From Chanos chanos (lineage: Eukaryota > Chordata > Actinopteri > Gonorynchiformes > Chanidae), in NCBI RefSeq assembly GCF_902362185.1, contig NC_044502.1:15884522-15948521 (forward strand): a DNA stretch of 64,000 nt, in the 5' to 3' direction. Positions 1 through 11,880 of this stretch are shown in pieces; the first letter of the stretch is position 1; each line of letters opens with the position of its first letter. Made by a program: the position numbers and the translations under genes. Under the pieces are notes generated by a model. That model was not told the origin of the DNA. It saw nothing but the letters and a program-made list of their open reading frames with translations, and ran no database searches.

Positions 1-379
1 AAACATATATTTTTTTAATGGGTGACCATTACAATGTATTGTAGGATGGATGTGCAATTCCTCATCTTCTTGGACAAGTGCAGAGTCATGCAATAGTGGG
101 TGCACCTACAAGAGTCAGGTTACTGGACATGTTGAATGGTGAGAAAAATTAGTATGAATCAGTAAGTAAGCAAATAAATAAATAAATAAACTTGGGGACC
201 TAGTTAATATTTTTATGGCTGAAATTACTGGAAGTTCAAAATATTCAGCTGTACGCTAAATTCCTCAACAAACCTTTCCTGTTGTACTTCAAAACAATTC
301 AAACAACAAAACCAATGTATTAGCAGAAATTAAAAAAAAGAAACAACGAGTCTTATTCAAATATGCACCACTTCACGTG

Positions 380-1790
380 CTTTGCAGGGGGGTAACTATC
401 TTTAGCCATACTAACGGCAGCATGCCCTCTAGCCTTCCAGGTAGGTAAGGGGAATTCATGGAATACGTGCAAGTTAACTGATTATTCCTAATGTTGTGTT
501 TTTGTTTTTCATACATCTTCTTATGCTCAAACTTGGACACATCATCAGTGTTGTATCCTGGAGTCATCGGGTGCTTCTGGTCTCACAACAGACACCCTCA
601 TCCAGGCAACCTGACTGAGTTTGATCAAGCCTCAGCCTGTGTCCAAGTGGCATTCTACTCACCCACTGGTCCCCTCTTTTCAGCTAGAGCCATCTGGATG
701 CTTTCTCCACCACCTCCACGTTGTTGCTGATGGCTCTTCTCCTGCTCACTCCCGTGATGCCCTGGGTTCTGTAGGCCTTGCTGAGGGAATGACTTACAAA
801 CCCCCGACTGCCCACCTCCATTGGCATGCACCTGATCTTCCACCCGTTCCCGTGGCAGTTCTCCATCAGCTCCTGATACTTCACCCTCTTCCTCTCATGC
901 ACATCTTCCATCCTCTCCTCCCAGGGCACAGTCAGCTCAAGTAAGATGAGCTGTCTTGTGGCCTCAGAGATCAGGATCATGTCTGGTCTCAACGAGGACT
1001 TATGTGGTAGAATTTTCAGCTGCCTCTCCAGGTTGACTGCCATCACCCATTCTCATGCCATGGAGAGTTAGCTAATAGTATGTTCCTTGGGTCATTCCTT
1101 TGGCTGCTGTCTCTCCCTGACAAGCGCTATCATCTTGGCGTGTAGCGTGGACGTATCTGCTGTCACTGATTCCCTTGCTGATTGCCTCAGTGATGGACTT
1201 GAGCATGCCCATGTGTTCGAGGACCCCCGGTATGCCCCCCTTCAGTACCGACATGTCGATGTACTAAGCAGGAATTTGGAGAGTTTTTTTGGCCACAATG
1301 CTGAAGAAGATCTTGCTCTCCACGCTGAGCAAGGAGATGATTGGTTGATGTTCTCGGATCTCTCCTCTTTAGTCATGTATACACCGCCAGCATATCTTCA
1401 TGACTGGGCAAACTTCCCTCTCCTCCAGATCACCTTCAGGGCCCTCCAAAGCCAATGGAGTAGCTTCAGGCAGTTCATATAGTCCTTATAGGGCACTCCA
1501 CTTTGGCATTGTGCCAAGCTAGATCTCGCCCTCTTCACCACTTTCTCCACTTCACGCAGACGGAGCTCCTTCAGATTGAAGTACTGAAGTCTGCTGTTGG
1601 CTCTGGTGGTGTTACCAGCACATTACATGCACCCAGTAGTCTCTTCTGGTGTTGCTGTAAGTGCGCTTATGGTAGTCGTTGATGGCGCCTCTGGAGCAGG
1701 TCAAGCGGCTGGTCCTCTTCTGACCAAGGAGCTGCTTGGTCAACTTGAAGAGGTTGGCTGTGAATCCTGCTCTCTTTCAGCTTAATATCA
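380..1790 (-). mobile_element. RLE-type LINE remnant, U1 (internally deleted)
   Basis: Minus-strand remnant of a non-LTR retrotransposon with a restriction-like endonuclease (R2/R4-Rex6/NeSL type; clade not resolved). From its 5' side (about 1790 down) it reads a pre-RT segment, then RT finger sequence (about 1495-1200, with WRYAGGVY- and KGGIPG-like motifs). It then jumps to sequence that normally follows the zinc knuckle, and on to the endonuclease (1046-684) with RPD, ELTVPWEER and KRVKYQEL. The RT palm, thumb and CCHC knuckle are missing, so this is an internally deleted dead copy. It is the only copy in the window that keeps RT finger sequence. Confidence 0.8.
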
Positions 1791-1880
1791 TTATAATTTT
1801 TTTTTAAATATCAGTGTATAACAGTCCAGATTGCTCTTCAGGCTTAAAGCAGAAAGTCATAGATAGGTGTTATATATGGC

Positions 1881-2038
1881 CTAGGTATGAATGTGTGTGA
1901 GTGTGTTTGTCTGTATGTCTTCCCTGCGATGGACTGATGACCTGTCCAGGGTGTTTCCCCGCCTTTCGCCCTTTGAGCGTTGGGATAGGCTCCAGCACCC
2001 TCTGCCACTCTACCGCGACCGTAACTAGGATAAGCGGC
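1881..2038 (+). repeat. SINE-like repeat, 3' part only (U1)
   Basis: Matches the 3' half of the repeat at 11499-11841, from the CTAGGTATGAATGTG stretch to TAGGATAAGCGG. The tRNA-like head present in U2, U3 and U4 is missing here, and the flank (GTTATATATGGC) joins directly to the middle of the repeat. Confidence 0.7.
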
Positions 2039-2076
2039 ATAAATTCTCTGTTATCAGCTGTATAATGCTCACTATT

Positions 2077-2816
2077 CAAAAACAGAATCACAAACATTAT
2101 TAGAACAGAAATGTTAAAGTGCTGATTCTACCCAGCCAGTTCATTTGCTTACAATGTAAATAATAATGATTGTGAATAATGAGCATGATGATCTAAGAGG
2201 AAATTCAATAAATCTTATTAAGCCCACTAAAAATCAGCAGAAAGCTATTTCTTGCACTGTATTGGATCTTCAGATTGTTTCATTGTGTGACTACCTGCTG
2301 TTTAATCATTAAATCATTTGATAGTAGTCACTATACATCCCAATGCTTCCTGTTTAATCCCTAATTAAAGCAACAGTTGTCCTCATGCTTGTTAGCATTT
2401 GCAGACTTATATGCATCATATAATTGTATTTGATGTGTTTCCAACTGCAACCTCTTTCAGTTAAGCTTTGCATTTAAATGTAGTATGGAGTGGAACCAAA
2501 TTTCCTTGTCTTATCTATTGTTCGACTGAATGTAAATACATGGTTTGCCATTATCTGCTGTTGTGTTGTCAGCTTTCTTTCATTGTCACCTTTTTCCTTT
2601 CAAATTAGTGTGTTTTCCCTTTGCTGTTTGATCATCTGCCATTGGAGAACTATCTCAGTGGGGATTACAGCTGAGCTGAATAAGGAATATAAGTATCACC
2701 CTTCATTCGATTTGAGGCCACTACAGTAAGAACATTCCAGGGGCAATGACCCATTAAAAAGTCTCTTTGTTGATTTCCATTTCCATTTGGAACCAGGGAT
2801 AAAACACAAAGGCGAT
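2077..2816 (+). promoter_or_regulatory. Conserved TAAR upstream region (U1)
   Basis: About 700 bases directly upstream of TAAR A are nearly identical upstream of B, C and D, apart from small indels. They should hold the promoter and 5' untranslated region. No core element is certain. A GTAAGA donor-like site at 2726 and a CAG at 2796 bracket a 71-base possible mini-intron, repeated in B (13636-13706) and D (40674-40744) and shortened to 60 bases in C (22368-22427). Joining the flanks gives no extended coding frame, so any such exon would be untranslated. Confidence 0.45.
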
Positions 2817-3866
2817 ATGGATGCAATGAATTTGTCAGCCTTCAAAGGAGCTGATTCAAGCCAGTTTTGCTATCCAGCAGTGAATGACTCTTGTGTGAAG
2901 GGGACCTACAGTAAAGGAGCTCAGATCATCTTGTATATTTTATTGGTTGTAAGCATGGTGGTCACCATACTTGGTAACTTGGCAGTCATTGTGTCTATAG
3001 CACATTTCAGACAGTTGCACACACCAACCAACATGCTTGTGATGTCTCTGGCACTTGCAGATATGCTGCTGGGAGTGTTTGTCATGCCGTTTAGCATTGT
3101 AAGGTCTGTTGAAGGATGCTGGTACTATGGTGATGCTTTCTGTTTGTTGCACTCCAGTTTTGACATGTTCCTTACATCTGTGTCCATATTCCACCTGATT
3201 TGTATAGCTATAGATCGATACCAAGCTGTTTGTAATCCGCTACATTACCCAACCAGGATGACTATACCCGTGGCATGGCTCATGATTGCTTTGAGTTGGG
3301 GTGTTGCTGCAATCTATTCTTATGGACTTTTGTATTCTAAAGCAAATATAGCTGGACTAGACGAGTTTATTGAATCAATATATTGCTTCGGGAGTTGTAA
3401 TTTGTTATTTAATGCATTGTGGGGAGCACTAGACACGCTGATAGCTTTTCTCCTACCATGCTCTGTCATGGCAGGATTATATGCAAAAATATTTTTAGTC
3501 GCAAAAAAACACGCTAAGAAGATTGGTGAAGCAGGCCTCAACCACAGAAATTGCAACAAGGAAAACAGAAATCAAATTTCTCAGAGTTCTGAGCGCAAGG
3601 CTGCAAAAACATTAGGCATTGTTGTGGGTGCATTTATCTTCTGCTGGATGCCTTTCTTTATTAACTCTCTGGTTGATCCTTATACAGATTTTGCAACCCC
3701 AAACATTTTCTTTGAAGTGTTTGTGTGGCTGGGCTACTTTAATTCTACAATAAACCCTATCATATATGCACTTTTTTATCCATGGTTCAGAAAATCGATT
3801 TATCTAATTGTTTCATTAAAGATATTTCAGACACATTCCTGTGATATAAATGTCTTTACCCCTTAA
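2817..3866 (+). CDS. taar: Trace amine-associated receptor A (TAAR12/13-like)
   Basis: Single-exon 349-residue class A GPCR, expected in olfactory neuron membranes as a sensor of amines. N-terminal sequons lie at N5 and N23. Seven membrane segments lie near 36-60, 71-94, 106-132, 150-172, 199-225, 265-288 and 296-320. D82 (2.50), C109 (3.25), D116 (3.32, the amine salt-bridge site), DRY 133-135, CWMP 276-279, W304 (7.40), Y307 (7.43) and the TAAR fingerprint [16 protein letters not shown] at 309-324 are all present. D206 falls at 5.42, a second acid that recalls the cadaverine receptor TAAR13c; diamine sensing is inferred. The start is the ATG at 2817 (G at -3 and +4); the frame extends upstream only through a TTG. 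The best match by recall is the zebrafish TAAR12/13 group. Confidence 0.95.
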   Translation: MDAMNLSAFKGADSSQFCYPAVNDSCVKGTYSKGAQIILYILLVVSMVVTILGNLAVIVSIAHFRQLHTPTNMLVMSLALADMLLGVFVMPFSIVRSVEGCWYYGDAFCLLHSSFDMFLTSVSIFHLICIAIDRYQAVCNPLHYPTRMTIPVAWLMIALSWGVAAIYSYGLLYSKANIAGLDEFIESIYCFGSCNLLFNALWGALDTLIAFLLPCSVMAGLYAKIFLVAKKHAKKIGEAGLNHRNCNKENRNQISQSSERKAAKTLGIVVGAFIFCWMPFFINSLVDPYTDFATPNIFFEVFVWLGYFNSTINPIIYALFYPWFRKSIYLIVSLKIFQTHSCDINVFTP

Positions 3867-5115
3867 CTTTTCACCAGTTTTTACTTCCCTCCCTCTGTAT
3901 GTCACAAATGGCCTTCATACAGTTCAAACAAATCTGTCATGCATGTGAAAGTAAGACTATGCAGAATAACATTTTTCATAATATGGCACTTTTTCCACAT
4001 AGTATGAAAGAGCATTTTTTTTCAGTATTTAAAAACACATACATTTACAAATCGCGAACAGGAAAAATTGAGAGATATAATGTGAAGAAAAAAGAAAGAA
4101 AAGGAAAGAGACTGTTAAAAATTAATGCAGAACTGTGAAGGGAGGAAATAGCACCCAGCATGAAGAATCAGGAAATTAACGTTTCTATTTTCTGTCTCTG
4201 TTTAACCATCTGTGGTTCAGTCAAAAATGTTCTGTATATTCTACAGCATAATGACATTCTAGGAGCTCTCATATAAAACAACCAAAATTAGTTTTGTGGT
4301 TTATGTATTTGACTTTTTATTCGCCAAACAACTGTAATCTTTTGAATATAAAACATTTGCACAACCATTGATACACTATTGTATTTTGAGTGTTGTATTA
4401 TGGTAGGTGTTAGAAATACAATGATAGTTTCACTTCCCCTTGCCTTACTCTGTTGCTCTCTCTAAAATGCTCATACTTTTATGGATGGAGAATGTGGAAC
4501 TGCTGCTTTACTATTACTAGTAGAATAGCTTGTAATACTTTATATGTATAGAAACAAGTTGTAATATTAACACTATAATTATGTACCTCCAATAATTATT
4601 TAATGGATCAACATATTACTAAAAAGCCTAAAGTTTTAGCATGAAAAATCAGTTTGGAGATCTTAATCAGAATTCATAGTATGACAGTATTAACTGCCTG
4701 GGTTATGGTTAAATAAGGGTTAGATTTTTGCTTTTGATTGGCTGCTGAGGCAAAATGCTTCACAACATAGCTGATGGTCCTGTTATTATTCTACAGTAAA
4801 ATATAATTCAGGGAGAGAGAGTTGCAACATTTCAGATTTTCCACAACTGTAGCCGTTTTCTTTAGCTATTAATTTCCCAGTAATTTTTCAATATTAATCA
4901 ATTTAAAAAGACCCCCTCTTGATAAAAGAGTCCAGATACTAATATTATAAGCCTAATGAAATGTTGCTGAAACACACTTAATGATTAAAATATACACAGT
5001 ACAAAGTGTTTTGCTTAGCTTATTTATCTTAAAGTTTCAATAGTGCTATAGATATGAGATAATTAAGATATAGAAGTTACGCATAAACATTAGGGTTTGA
5101 GCCAATAGCAGTCCC
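3867..5115. other. TAAR 3' flank (U1), no further gene
   Basis: A/T-rich sequence conserved in all units. It should include the TAAR 3' untranslated region. A 79-codon open frame at 3899-4138 persists in B and, shortened, in C and D, but has no recognisable domain and ends in a lysine-rich low-complexity run. I do not call it a gene. Confidence 0.6.
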
Positions 5116-5118
5116 TGA

Positions 5119-5890
5119 CATTTACAGACCGGTGACAGATTAAAGGAAAAACCAACATAAAGTGTCTTAGTAAAGTGTTGGGCCGCCACGAGCCGTCAGA
5201 ACAGCCTTGGATTCTACAAGTCTCTGGAACTCTACTGGAGGGATGGAACACCATTCTTCCAAAAGGTATTCCCTCATTTGGTGCTTTGATGATGGCGTTG
5301 GAGAGTGCTGTCTAACACGCCTGTCCAAAATCTCCCACAGGTGTTCAACTGAGTGGAGATCTGGTGACTTCGAGGGCCATAACATATGATTCACATCATT
5401 TTCACAGTCATCAAGCCATTCAGCGACCCCTCATGCCCTATGGATGAAGGCATTGCCATCCTGGAAGAGACCACTTTTATCAGGACAAAAATGTTTCGTC
5501 ATAGGATAAAGATGATTACTCAGAACAACTTTGTATCAATTTGCATTGCATTCAGGCCTGCACCGTTCTCTTGGTGTACACCACACATGCACTTGCCCAC
5601 TTGTCAAGAATATGGTGAGGGATGACTCATCTGGCCATATCACTTTTTTCCACATCTCTGTAGACCAGCGCCTATGGATTTCACACCATTGAACTCTCAA
5701 ATGTGCATTCATCTTTGTAATGAGAGGTTATTGCACTGCCGCCCAACTATAAAATCCCTCTCTTTGTAACTGTTTGACGGACTCTTCTTGCAGACACAGT
5801 CTGGTCATGTCCTGTGCATACATCCAGCCTCTCTGAGAAAACGTTAGAGAAGTCTTCGCCAAAATATGGAATGCAGCGGGCGGTTGTAGA
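5119..5890 (-). mobile_element. Tc1-like transposon fragment (U1)
   Basis: Minus-strand remains of a Tc1/mariner transposase. In coding order: helix-turn-helix end (QEESVKQLQREG-like, near 5790), the first DDE block with WPDESS (near 5630), and the C-terminal third with [19 protein letters not shown] and the closing ARGGPTLY (5394-5167). It is broken by frame changes and by lost sequence between the first and second acidic blocks. Sequence near 5119-5160 resembles the element's 3' end. Copies sit at the same place in U2, U3 and U4, so the insertion predates the duplications. Confidence 0.8.
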
Positions 5891-6534
5891 TGAGGTAGTT
5901 GCAGTCTTCAGGCAGCTCTACAAACCAATATACTTGGTGGCAGTCTGATCTGTGTTTCAGTTTTGAATGATTATTACACTGATTATTACACTCATTTCAG
6001 GCATTTAAATGAATGGGCTTCTTGAGAAAGCTCACTCTCTTGTTTTTCAACTTCGTCTCAGTACAGTGTCTCTTAAAAAACACTGTGCAAACAGTGATGG
6101 AACATTATTTTGCTGTGCAGTGATTCATCAGGTAGGGAAGCCCTTGTAAGTGTGTAAATGTTGGATGGGTCATATCAGCCTCCTTTGGTCTACTGTTATT
6201 TTACTGCAAAAACGAAAAGCTAAACCAGCAGCTTTTTGCTCAATTAATATTCAAATTAGCATTGCATTTGCACGTCTCTGAAAGTTGCTTTGAAACATAG
6301 ATATGCTTTATTATCCATTCATACCACAAAAAGGACCCAAAGGAAATGAGAACATTTTCTTTTTCATTCTGAGTGCTCTGGAAAAATGGAGCATTTCATA
6401 TCCCATGGTAACAATAAAATTGTTAAAAGACAGGACTTCTGTATTTATTGTTTGTCTGTTTGTTTAACAGAAACATTAGAAAGAAAGTGAACTAGCATGG
6501 GGCATGTATGCCATGGGTACAAAGTGTAGGGGTC

Positions 6535-7647
6535 GTCAGGCCGTAGAACATATTACCCATAATTCCCTGCTTGACCACATGGGTAATCTGTACCCATCTT
6601 CTCAGGTTTCACTGTAACGGTATTGGATACAGCAATGAAGCAGCTACCATACAGTGATGACGCAATTTTCGCCATTAAACCACGGAAAATTCCAAGCTCT
6701 TTCCTTCTTTCCAGCTTCAATTCTGCAACTCCCTAGCAGCGGCTCGCTCTAGCAGCAGCTCGCTAGCAGCGGGTGTCTCTTTTCTATGCCGAAGAAAAGA
6801 ACAAAGTAACAACGAAGCGAGATATTTGTACAGTCAAAGTTTAATGTACTTTCTCTCGCGCAGTTGCAACTTTAACTTCTACCGGCTAGTTACACTGTAA
6901 CGCACACAGTAATCGACGGAAGAAAAGGCGACCGGATCCCTTTTTACTTCTTTAAACGTCGACGAACTAAATCGAGAACCCTTAAAGATCATCGGACGAG
7001 TAACGGAGCCCCGAAGATCTTCAAGTGACAAGGAAAGGAACTTCTCCCTGGACCTGCGAATCGCACTGCTCATCAGACTACCAAAGACGCACCTTCGGTC
7101 GCCACGCAATGAGCTATTCAAAGTAAGGCTGGCATCTGGGCATACTTTAGTATTAAGATCATACACAGTTAACGTTAAGAAAGTGTTATCATTTGAATTC
7201 TTTTATGATTTTAATGTACACATTGTATTTCATGTACGATGCGTTTTTTAGCCGTTCATTATTTTCTTATGAAGGATAGATCTGGCATGCGTTCTCTCTC
7301 TCTCTAACTCTCTTTGCTGCACCACATACACCTCAGCATTGGGATTTTGGGCGTAGTTTAGGGTTGAACTGTGGTTTGGGTTTAGGGCCTAGTCAAGACT
7401 AAATCTTGATCCTTTGTCCCTCTCTCGTGCACGCGCTCTTGCTACCCATCCCCCCTCTTCGTTGGGGCGGAGCAAGAACGCTCACACACGACACTCCTCC
7501 ACCACGCCTATTCCTAGCTGTGCGCCTGCGCGCAGTTTCTCTCCCTCGCTCCTCCTCCTCTCTCCTGTGCACATGCGCACAGCTTCTCTCTAAAGAACTC
7601 CTCCCTCTCTCTTCAGTGCGCAGCTGGGCACACGCCCACATACACGC

Positions 7648-7725
<78 letters not shown>

Positions 7726-8226
7726 TCATCTCTGGTCTAACACTCATTCAGTCCTACACTGAATACCTGTACATAGACTCAGTACCACTTTGTTACCATT
7801 TACCCTTTGATCATTCTATTTGCTGCTGATTATTGATTGTACCATATCAGTATTAGTTTGCCAAGTAGTATTGATTGTGTTAATAAATAGTATCATTGAA
7901 ATAAACTGTTGTCCTGTCTGTTTCTGCCACAGTATTCGCTGAATGCCAACCTCTGCCATCAAAGCACTCCCAATTACCTTCACCAATCTGGTTGTTCATG
8001 AGTGTTATGGAGTTAGTAGTGTAATTGTAATACATTAGTACTGCAATACTCTCTAAGACTGTAGCACAGTGTTACAGCTAGCTTACCCCATTAATCTTGG
8101 TTGTTTAATTAATAAAATATTGAACACCCAAATTAATGGTTAATAAATTTTATGAGACTGATTTATTAATCCTATCACACCTACATCTTTTGGTGTCCCT
8201 GTGTTAGGACTGCAATTGCACCTACA
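6535..8226 (+). mobile_element. Solo LTR, about 1.7 kb (U1 only)
   Basis: Insertion absent from U2, U3 and U4. It starts TGTAGG and ends CCTACA, with the direct repeat AAAG on both sides (6531-6534 and 8227-8230). An AATAAA-type signal near 7900 supports plus orientation. It contains a TC/AC microsatellite. No internal retroviral genes are present, so it is a lone LTR left by recombination. The family is not resolved; it is an LTR-retrotransposon or endogenous-retrovirus type. It is younger than the split of U1 from U2. Confidence 0.7.
7653..7722 (+). repeat. (TC)n-(AC)n microsatellite
   Basis: A run of TC repeats passing directly into AC repeats, inside the solo LTR. It generates a spurious Ser/Leu- and His/Thr-rich open frame. 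Confidence 0.95.
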
Positions 8227-9180
8227 AAAGACAATATGCTTTTATATAATTACAAAACACCCTGCTCCATAATTTAGAGCTTTTCTGTACCTAAAGTTTA
8301 GGAGATTTGCAAGGGAGAATACCTGATTTTGTGCGTACTCAAACAACTCACCATATATAATTTATGCAAACATACATGCACGTATGCCCACACAGACACA
8401 CACGCACACACACACACACACACACTTTTTATATAAGCGACGAGTAACAAACCACTCATACAATTATGGTTCACTAACGTGTGAAAACGTGAAGCTGCTT
8501 AAAACGTGTACTCCCACTTCTATCACCATTGGGTTCAATGTGAAAAAAAAAATCAGTTTGGCTGAAATGCCTTTGCAGAAGGTCAGTAAACACCAATCCT
8601 GTTTGCGTGCATAGGTCATGTGACATGGGCAAGACACAAGAAATCAGGAAATTTACAGTGAGCTGGACTTGCAGCTGGAGAAAGTAACAAAAAAAAAAAA
8701 AACCTCTGTCTCACCAGTCTATAGAAGTTGGTGAACTGCTACAAACAATTTGCCCCACAGTAAAGGTAAAAGGGGAAAAAGAAAATGATCAAAAAGTGAA
8801 AAAAGATCAACTGCGTGCATCCACGCACCCCCCCCCCCCCCCAAAGGTAATCCTTGTAAAGTGCAAAATGAATCCACACAACTGTGGTCCAACCACAAAC
8901 AGAAGGTGATGCCGCCTCTCATGCTGCGCCACTTCTGCCCCCTTCCAACCTAACCAGCTGGCAGTACATAAAAAACTTTGTCCTGTCCAACCAACACCTC
9001 CAACTGATTGGCAGACCAAATAGATGGGACCTCAGTCCTTTACCCGTGTTTTTTCTATGGCTTGGTATCCGATAGACACATCTCCCAACTGTCTGTTTAT
9101 TAATAAAACAATTATATCAACAGACATTTCAGTCAGTACACGAGGAAGAAAAGCAAAAATAAAAAAAAAATAGACACATT
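8227..9180. other. U1 tail, no gene seen
   Basis: Contains a CA microsatellite (about 8396-8425), an A-run near 8690 and a C-run near 8829-8842. The same tail is in U2. In U3 and U4 the homology stops near 8684-equivalent (26533 and 44996), where the syntaxin block begins. Confidence 0.7.
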
Positions 9181-9539
9181 AAAACATATTTTTTTAATGG
9201 GTGACCATTACAATGTATTGTAGGATGGATGTGCAATTCCTCATCTTCTTGGACAAGTGCAGAGTCATACAATAGTGGGTGCACCTACAAGAGTCAGGTT
9301 ACTGGACATGTTGAATGGTGAGAAAAATTTGAATGAATCAGTAAGTAAGCAAACAAATAAATAAATAAACTTGGGGACCTAGTTAATATTTTTATGGCTG
9401 AAATTACTGGAAGTTCAAAATATTCAGCTGTATGCTAAATTCTTCAACAAACCTTTCCTGTTGTACTTTAAAACAATTCAAACAACAAAACCAATGTAAT
9501 TTATTAGCAGAAATTAAAAAAAGAAACAACAATGAGTCT

Positions 9540-11370
9540 TATTCAAATATGCACCACTTCACGTGCTTTGCAGGGGGGTAACTATCTTTAGCCATGCTAA
9601 TGGCAGCGTGCCCTCTAGCCTTCCAGGTAGGTAAGGAGAATTCATGGAATATGTGCAAATACGTGCAACTGATTATTCCTAATGTTGTGTTTTTGTTTTT
9701 CATACATCTTCTTATGCTCAAACTTGGACACATCATCAGTGTGGTATACTGGACTCATCGGGTGCTTCTGGTCTCACAACAGACACCCTCATCCAGGCAA
9801 CCTGACTGAGATTGATCAAGCCTCAGCCTGTGTCCAAGTGGCATTCTACTCATCCACTGGTCCCCCCTTTTCAGCCAGAGCCATCTGGATGCTTTCTCTG
9901 CCACCTCCACGTTGTTGTTGATGGCTCTTCTCCTGCTCACTCCCGTGATGCCCTGGGTTCTGTAGGCCTTGCTGAGGGAATGACTTACAAACCCCCGACT
10001 GCCCACCTCCATTGGCATGCACCTGATCCTCCACCCGTTCCCGTGGCAGTCCTCCATCAGCTCCTGATACTTCACCCTCTTCCTCTCATGCACATCTTCC
10101 ATCCTCTCCTCCCAGGGCACAGTCAGCTCAAGTAAGATGAGCTGTCTTGTGGCCTCAGATATCAGGATCATGTCTGGTCTCAACGAGGACTTGTGGTAGA
10201 ATTTTCAGCTGCCTCTCCAGGTTGACTGCCATCACCCATTCTCATGCCATGGAGAGTTAGCTAATAGTGTGTTCCTTGGGTCATTTCTTTGGCTGCTGTC
10301 TCTTCCTGACAAACGCTATCATCTTGGCGTGTAGCGTGGATGTATCTGCTGTCACTGATTCCCTTGCTGATTGCCTCAGTGATGGTCTTGAGGACCTAGT
10401 CGTGTCTCCAGTGATAGTGCCCCTTACCCAGTGCCTTGGAGCAGCTGCTCAGGATGTGTTTGAGGGTTCCTGTCTTGGAACACTGGTGGCAAGCGGGTGT
10501 ATCTACCGTACCCCATGTGAACAGGTTGGATGGGCTGGGGAGGACATTGTAGACCCCCTGAATCAACAACTGAACCCTCTGGGGGTTCCACTTCCAGATG
10601 TCCTGCCAGGTGACATTCCTCCCCATCGCCTGCTGCCACTTTATCCAGGAACCCTGTTGTCGCATTGCCACTGATCTGCTCACTCGCTTTGGCTCTACTG
10701 AAGCACGCACCTCCTCCTGCACCAGCTTTCGCCTCTCCTTCCCACTGGCAATATCATATCGGGTCAATGTTGAGCTCCCAAATCCGGCCCTGCCCTCTTC
10801 CACATTCCCAAGTAGGGTTTTGTGCTTCGGCCAGCTTTCTGCCTGCTGGATTGCCCTGGCTGCTCTCCACTTCCTCTCGTCCTCACAATGATCCCTGCAC
10901 CGGACGCTTTGGTGCCCCTCGATCTGGTGTACTGCAGGTATTCCTGTGTCTGTGCCACGATGAATTCCTCCCTGACAGAGTTGAACGGGAGCTTGAGCTT
11001 ATTGCTGTTCCCATACAGCCCAATGCTGCTCAGGCTGCGTGGCAAGCCAAGCCATCTGCGGAGATAGCTGCTCACCTTCTGCTCAAAGTCTTCCACTTCA
11101 GTCATGGGGACTTCATAGATGAGCAGGGGCCAGAGGATTCGTGGGAGGATCCATGCTGGTAGACACAGGCCTTGAATCTTCTGGGGAGCCCAGACTTGTC
11201 CACAGCTCTCAACTAGCCCTTCAGCTCAGCACTAGTTGCCATAATGGAGTCTGTGTCTTTCAGGCTGCAGTTGCAGTTGAAGGGTGCAGTTGGTCCTCTT
11301 CTGACCAAGGAGCTGCTTGGTCAACTTGAAGGGGTTGGCTGTGAATCCTGCTCTCTTTCAACTTTCATTA
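9540..11370 (-). mobile_element. RLE-type LINE remnant, U2 (RT thumb to endonuclease)
   Basis: The longest remnant of this LINE, minus strand. In coding order: RT thumb region (11105-10764, VEDFEQKVSSYLRRWLGLP); CCHC knuckle (10803-10396) with spacing C-x2-C-x7-H-x4-C, the R2-type signature; then the restriction-like endonuclease (10183-9755) with RPD, an acidic ELTVPWEER strand and a basic KRVKYQEL helix. A short pre-RT piece remains near 11270-11370. The RT palm is gone and the frames do not join, so it is inactive. These domains bind target RNA/DNA and nick the target strand in R2-type elements. R4/Rex6 or NeSL are possible clades. Confidence 0.85.
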
Positions 11371-11498
11371 TATATTTTTTTTTAAATATCAGTGTATAAC
11401 AGTCCAGATTGCTCTTCAGGCTTAAAGCAGAAAGTCATAGATAGGTGTTATATATGGCCTATCAGAGCAATGAATTTGTACAATGCAGAACCCATTTA

Positions 11499-11841
11499 AG
11501 GGAGGCACAGTGGTTCACAGCAAGAAGGTTCCAAGGTCCAATTCCCCGGCTGGGCGGCCAGGGTCCTTTCTGTGTGGAGTTTGCATGTTCTCCACATGTC
11601 TGCATGGGTTTCCTCCAGGTGCTCCGGTTCACTACCACAGTCCAAAGACATGCAGGTTAGGTGAATTGGAAACACTAAATTGCCCCTAGGTATGAATGTG
11701 TGTGAGTGTGTTTGTCTGTATGTCTGCCCTGCGATGGACTGGCCACCTGTCCAGGGTGTTTCCCCGCCTTTCGCCCTATGAGCGTTGGGATAGGCTCCAG
11801 CACCCTCTGCCACTGTACTGCGACCCTAACTAGGATAAGCG
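11499..11841 (+). repeat. SINE-like repeat (U2)
   Basis: A 340-base interspersed repeat of a type common in fish genomes. The head has a B-box-like GGTCCAATTCC, then GTGTGGAGTTTGCATGTTCTC, and the tail reads GATAGGCTCCAGCACC to AGGATAAGCG. I read it as a tRNA-derived SINE with a LINE-like tail, from recall of the family. Full copies also lie in U3 and U4, and a 3' part in U1. Confidence 0.6.
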
Positions 11842-11880
11842 TCTTAAATTGTCTGTTATCAGCTGTATAATGCTCACTAC

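Larger units (their letters stand above)
1..9180. repeat. TAAR tandem unit U1
   Basis: First of five paralogous units. Its opening bases recur at about 9181 and 19169, and its internal order matches U2, U3 and U4. Contents: RLE-LINE remnant, 3' part of a SINE-like repeat, TAAR A, Tc1 fragment, a 1.7-kb solo LTR found only here, and a CA microsatellite. Bases 1-380 (A/T-rich), 2077-2720, 3867-5115, 5890-6534 and 8227-9180 hold no gene I can recognise. The 2.1-2.8 kb and 3.9-5.1 kb parts flank the TAAR and are strongly conserved between units. U1 has the empty site (2069-2076) of the hAT element carried by U2, U3 and U4. Confidence 0.9.

Noticed and set aside
621-1482. Plus-strand open frames of 107-131 codons over the LINE remnants (also near 9812, 10267, 10665, 37725).
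   Set aside because: They are antisense shadows of the minus-strand RT and endonuclease sequence.
2787-2816. N-terminal extension of the TAAR frame (EPGIKHKG).
   Set aside because: It would need a TTG start. The ATG at 2817 and its counterparts have good context and match the family length.
2940-3224. Minus-strand open frames inside each TAAR.
   Set aside because: Antisense shadows of a conserved receptor gene, with histidine-rich composition typical of such shadows.
3899-4138. A 79-codon open frame downstream of every TAAR (also 14809, 23518, 41835).
   Set aside because: It is preserved only because the units are recent duplicates. It has no domain, a lysine-rich low-complexity end, and its length changes with indels in C and D.
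7406-7762. Open frames of over 100 codons on both strands in the 7.4-7.8 kb region.
   Set aside because: Low-complexity TC/AC repeat and C-rich sequence within a solo LTR; no family resemblance.
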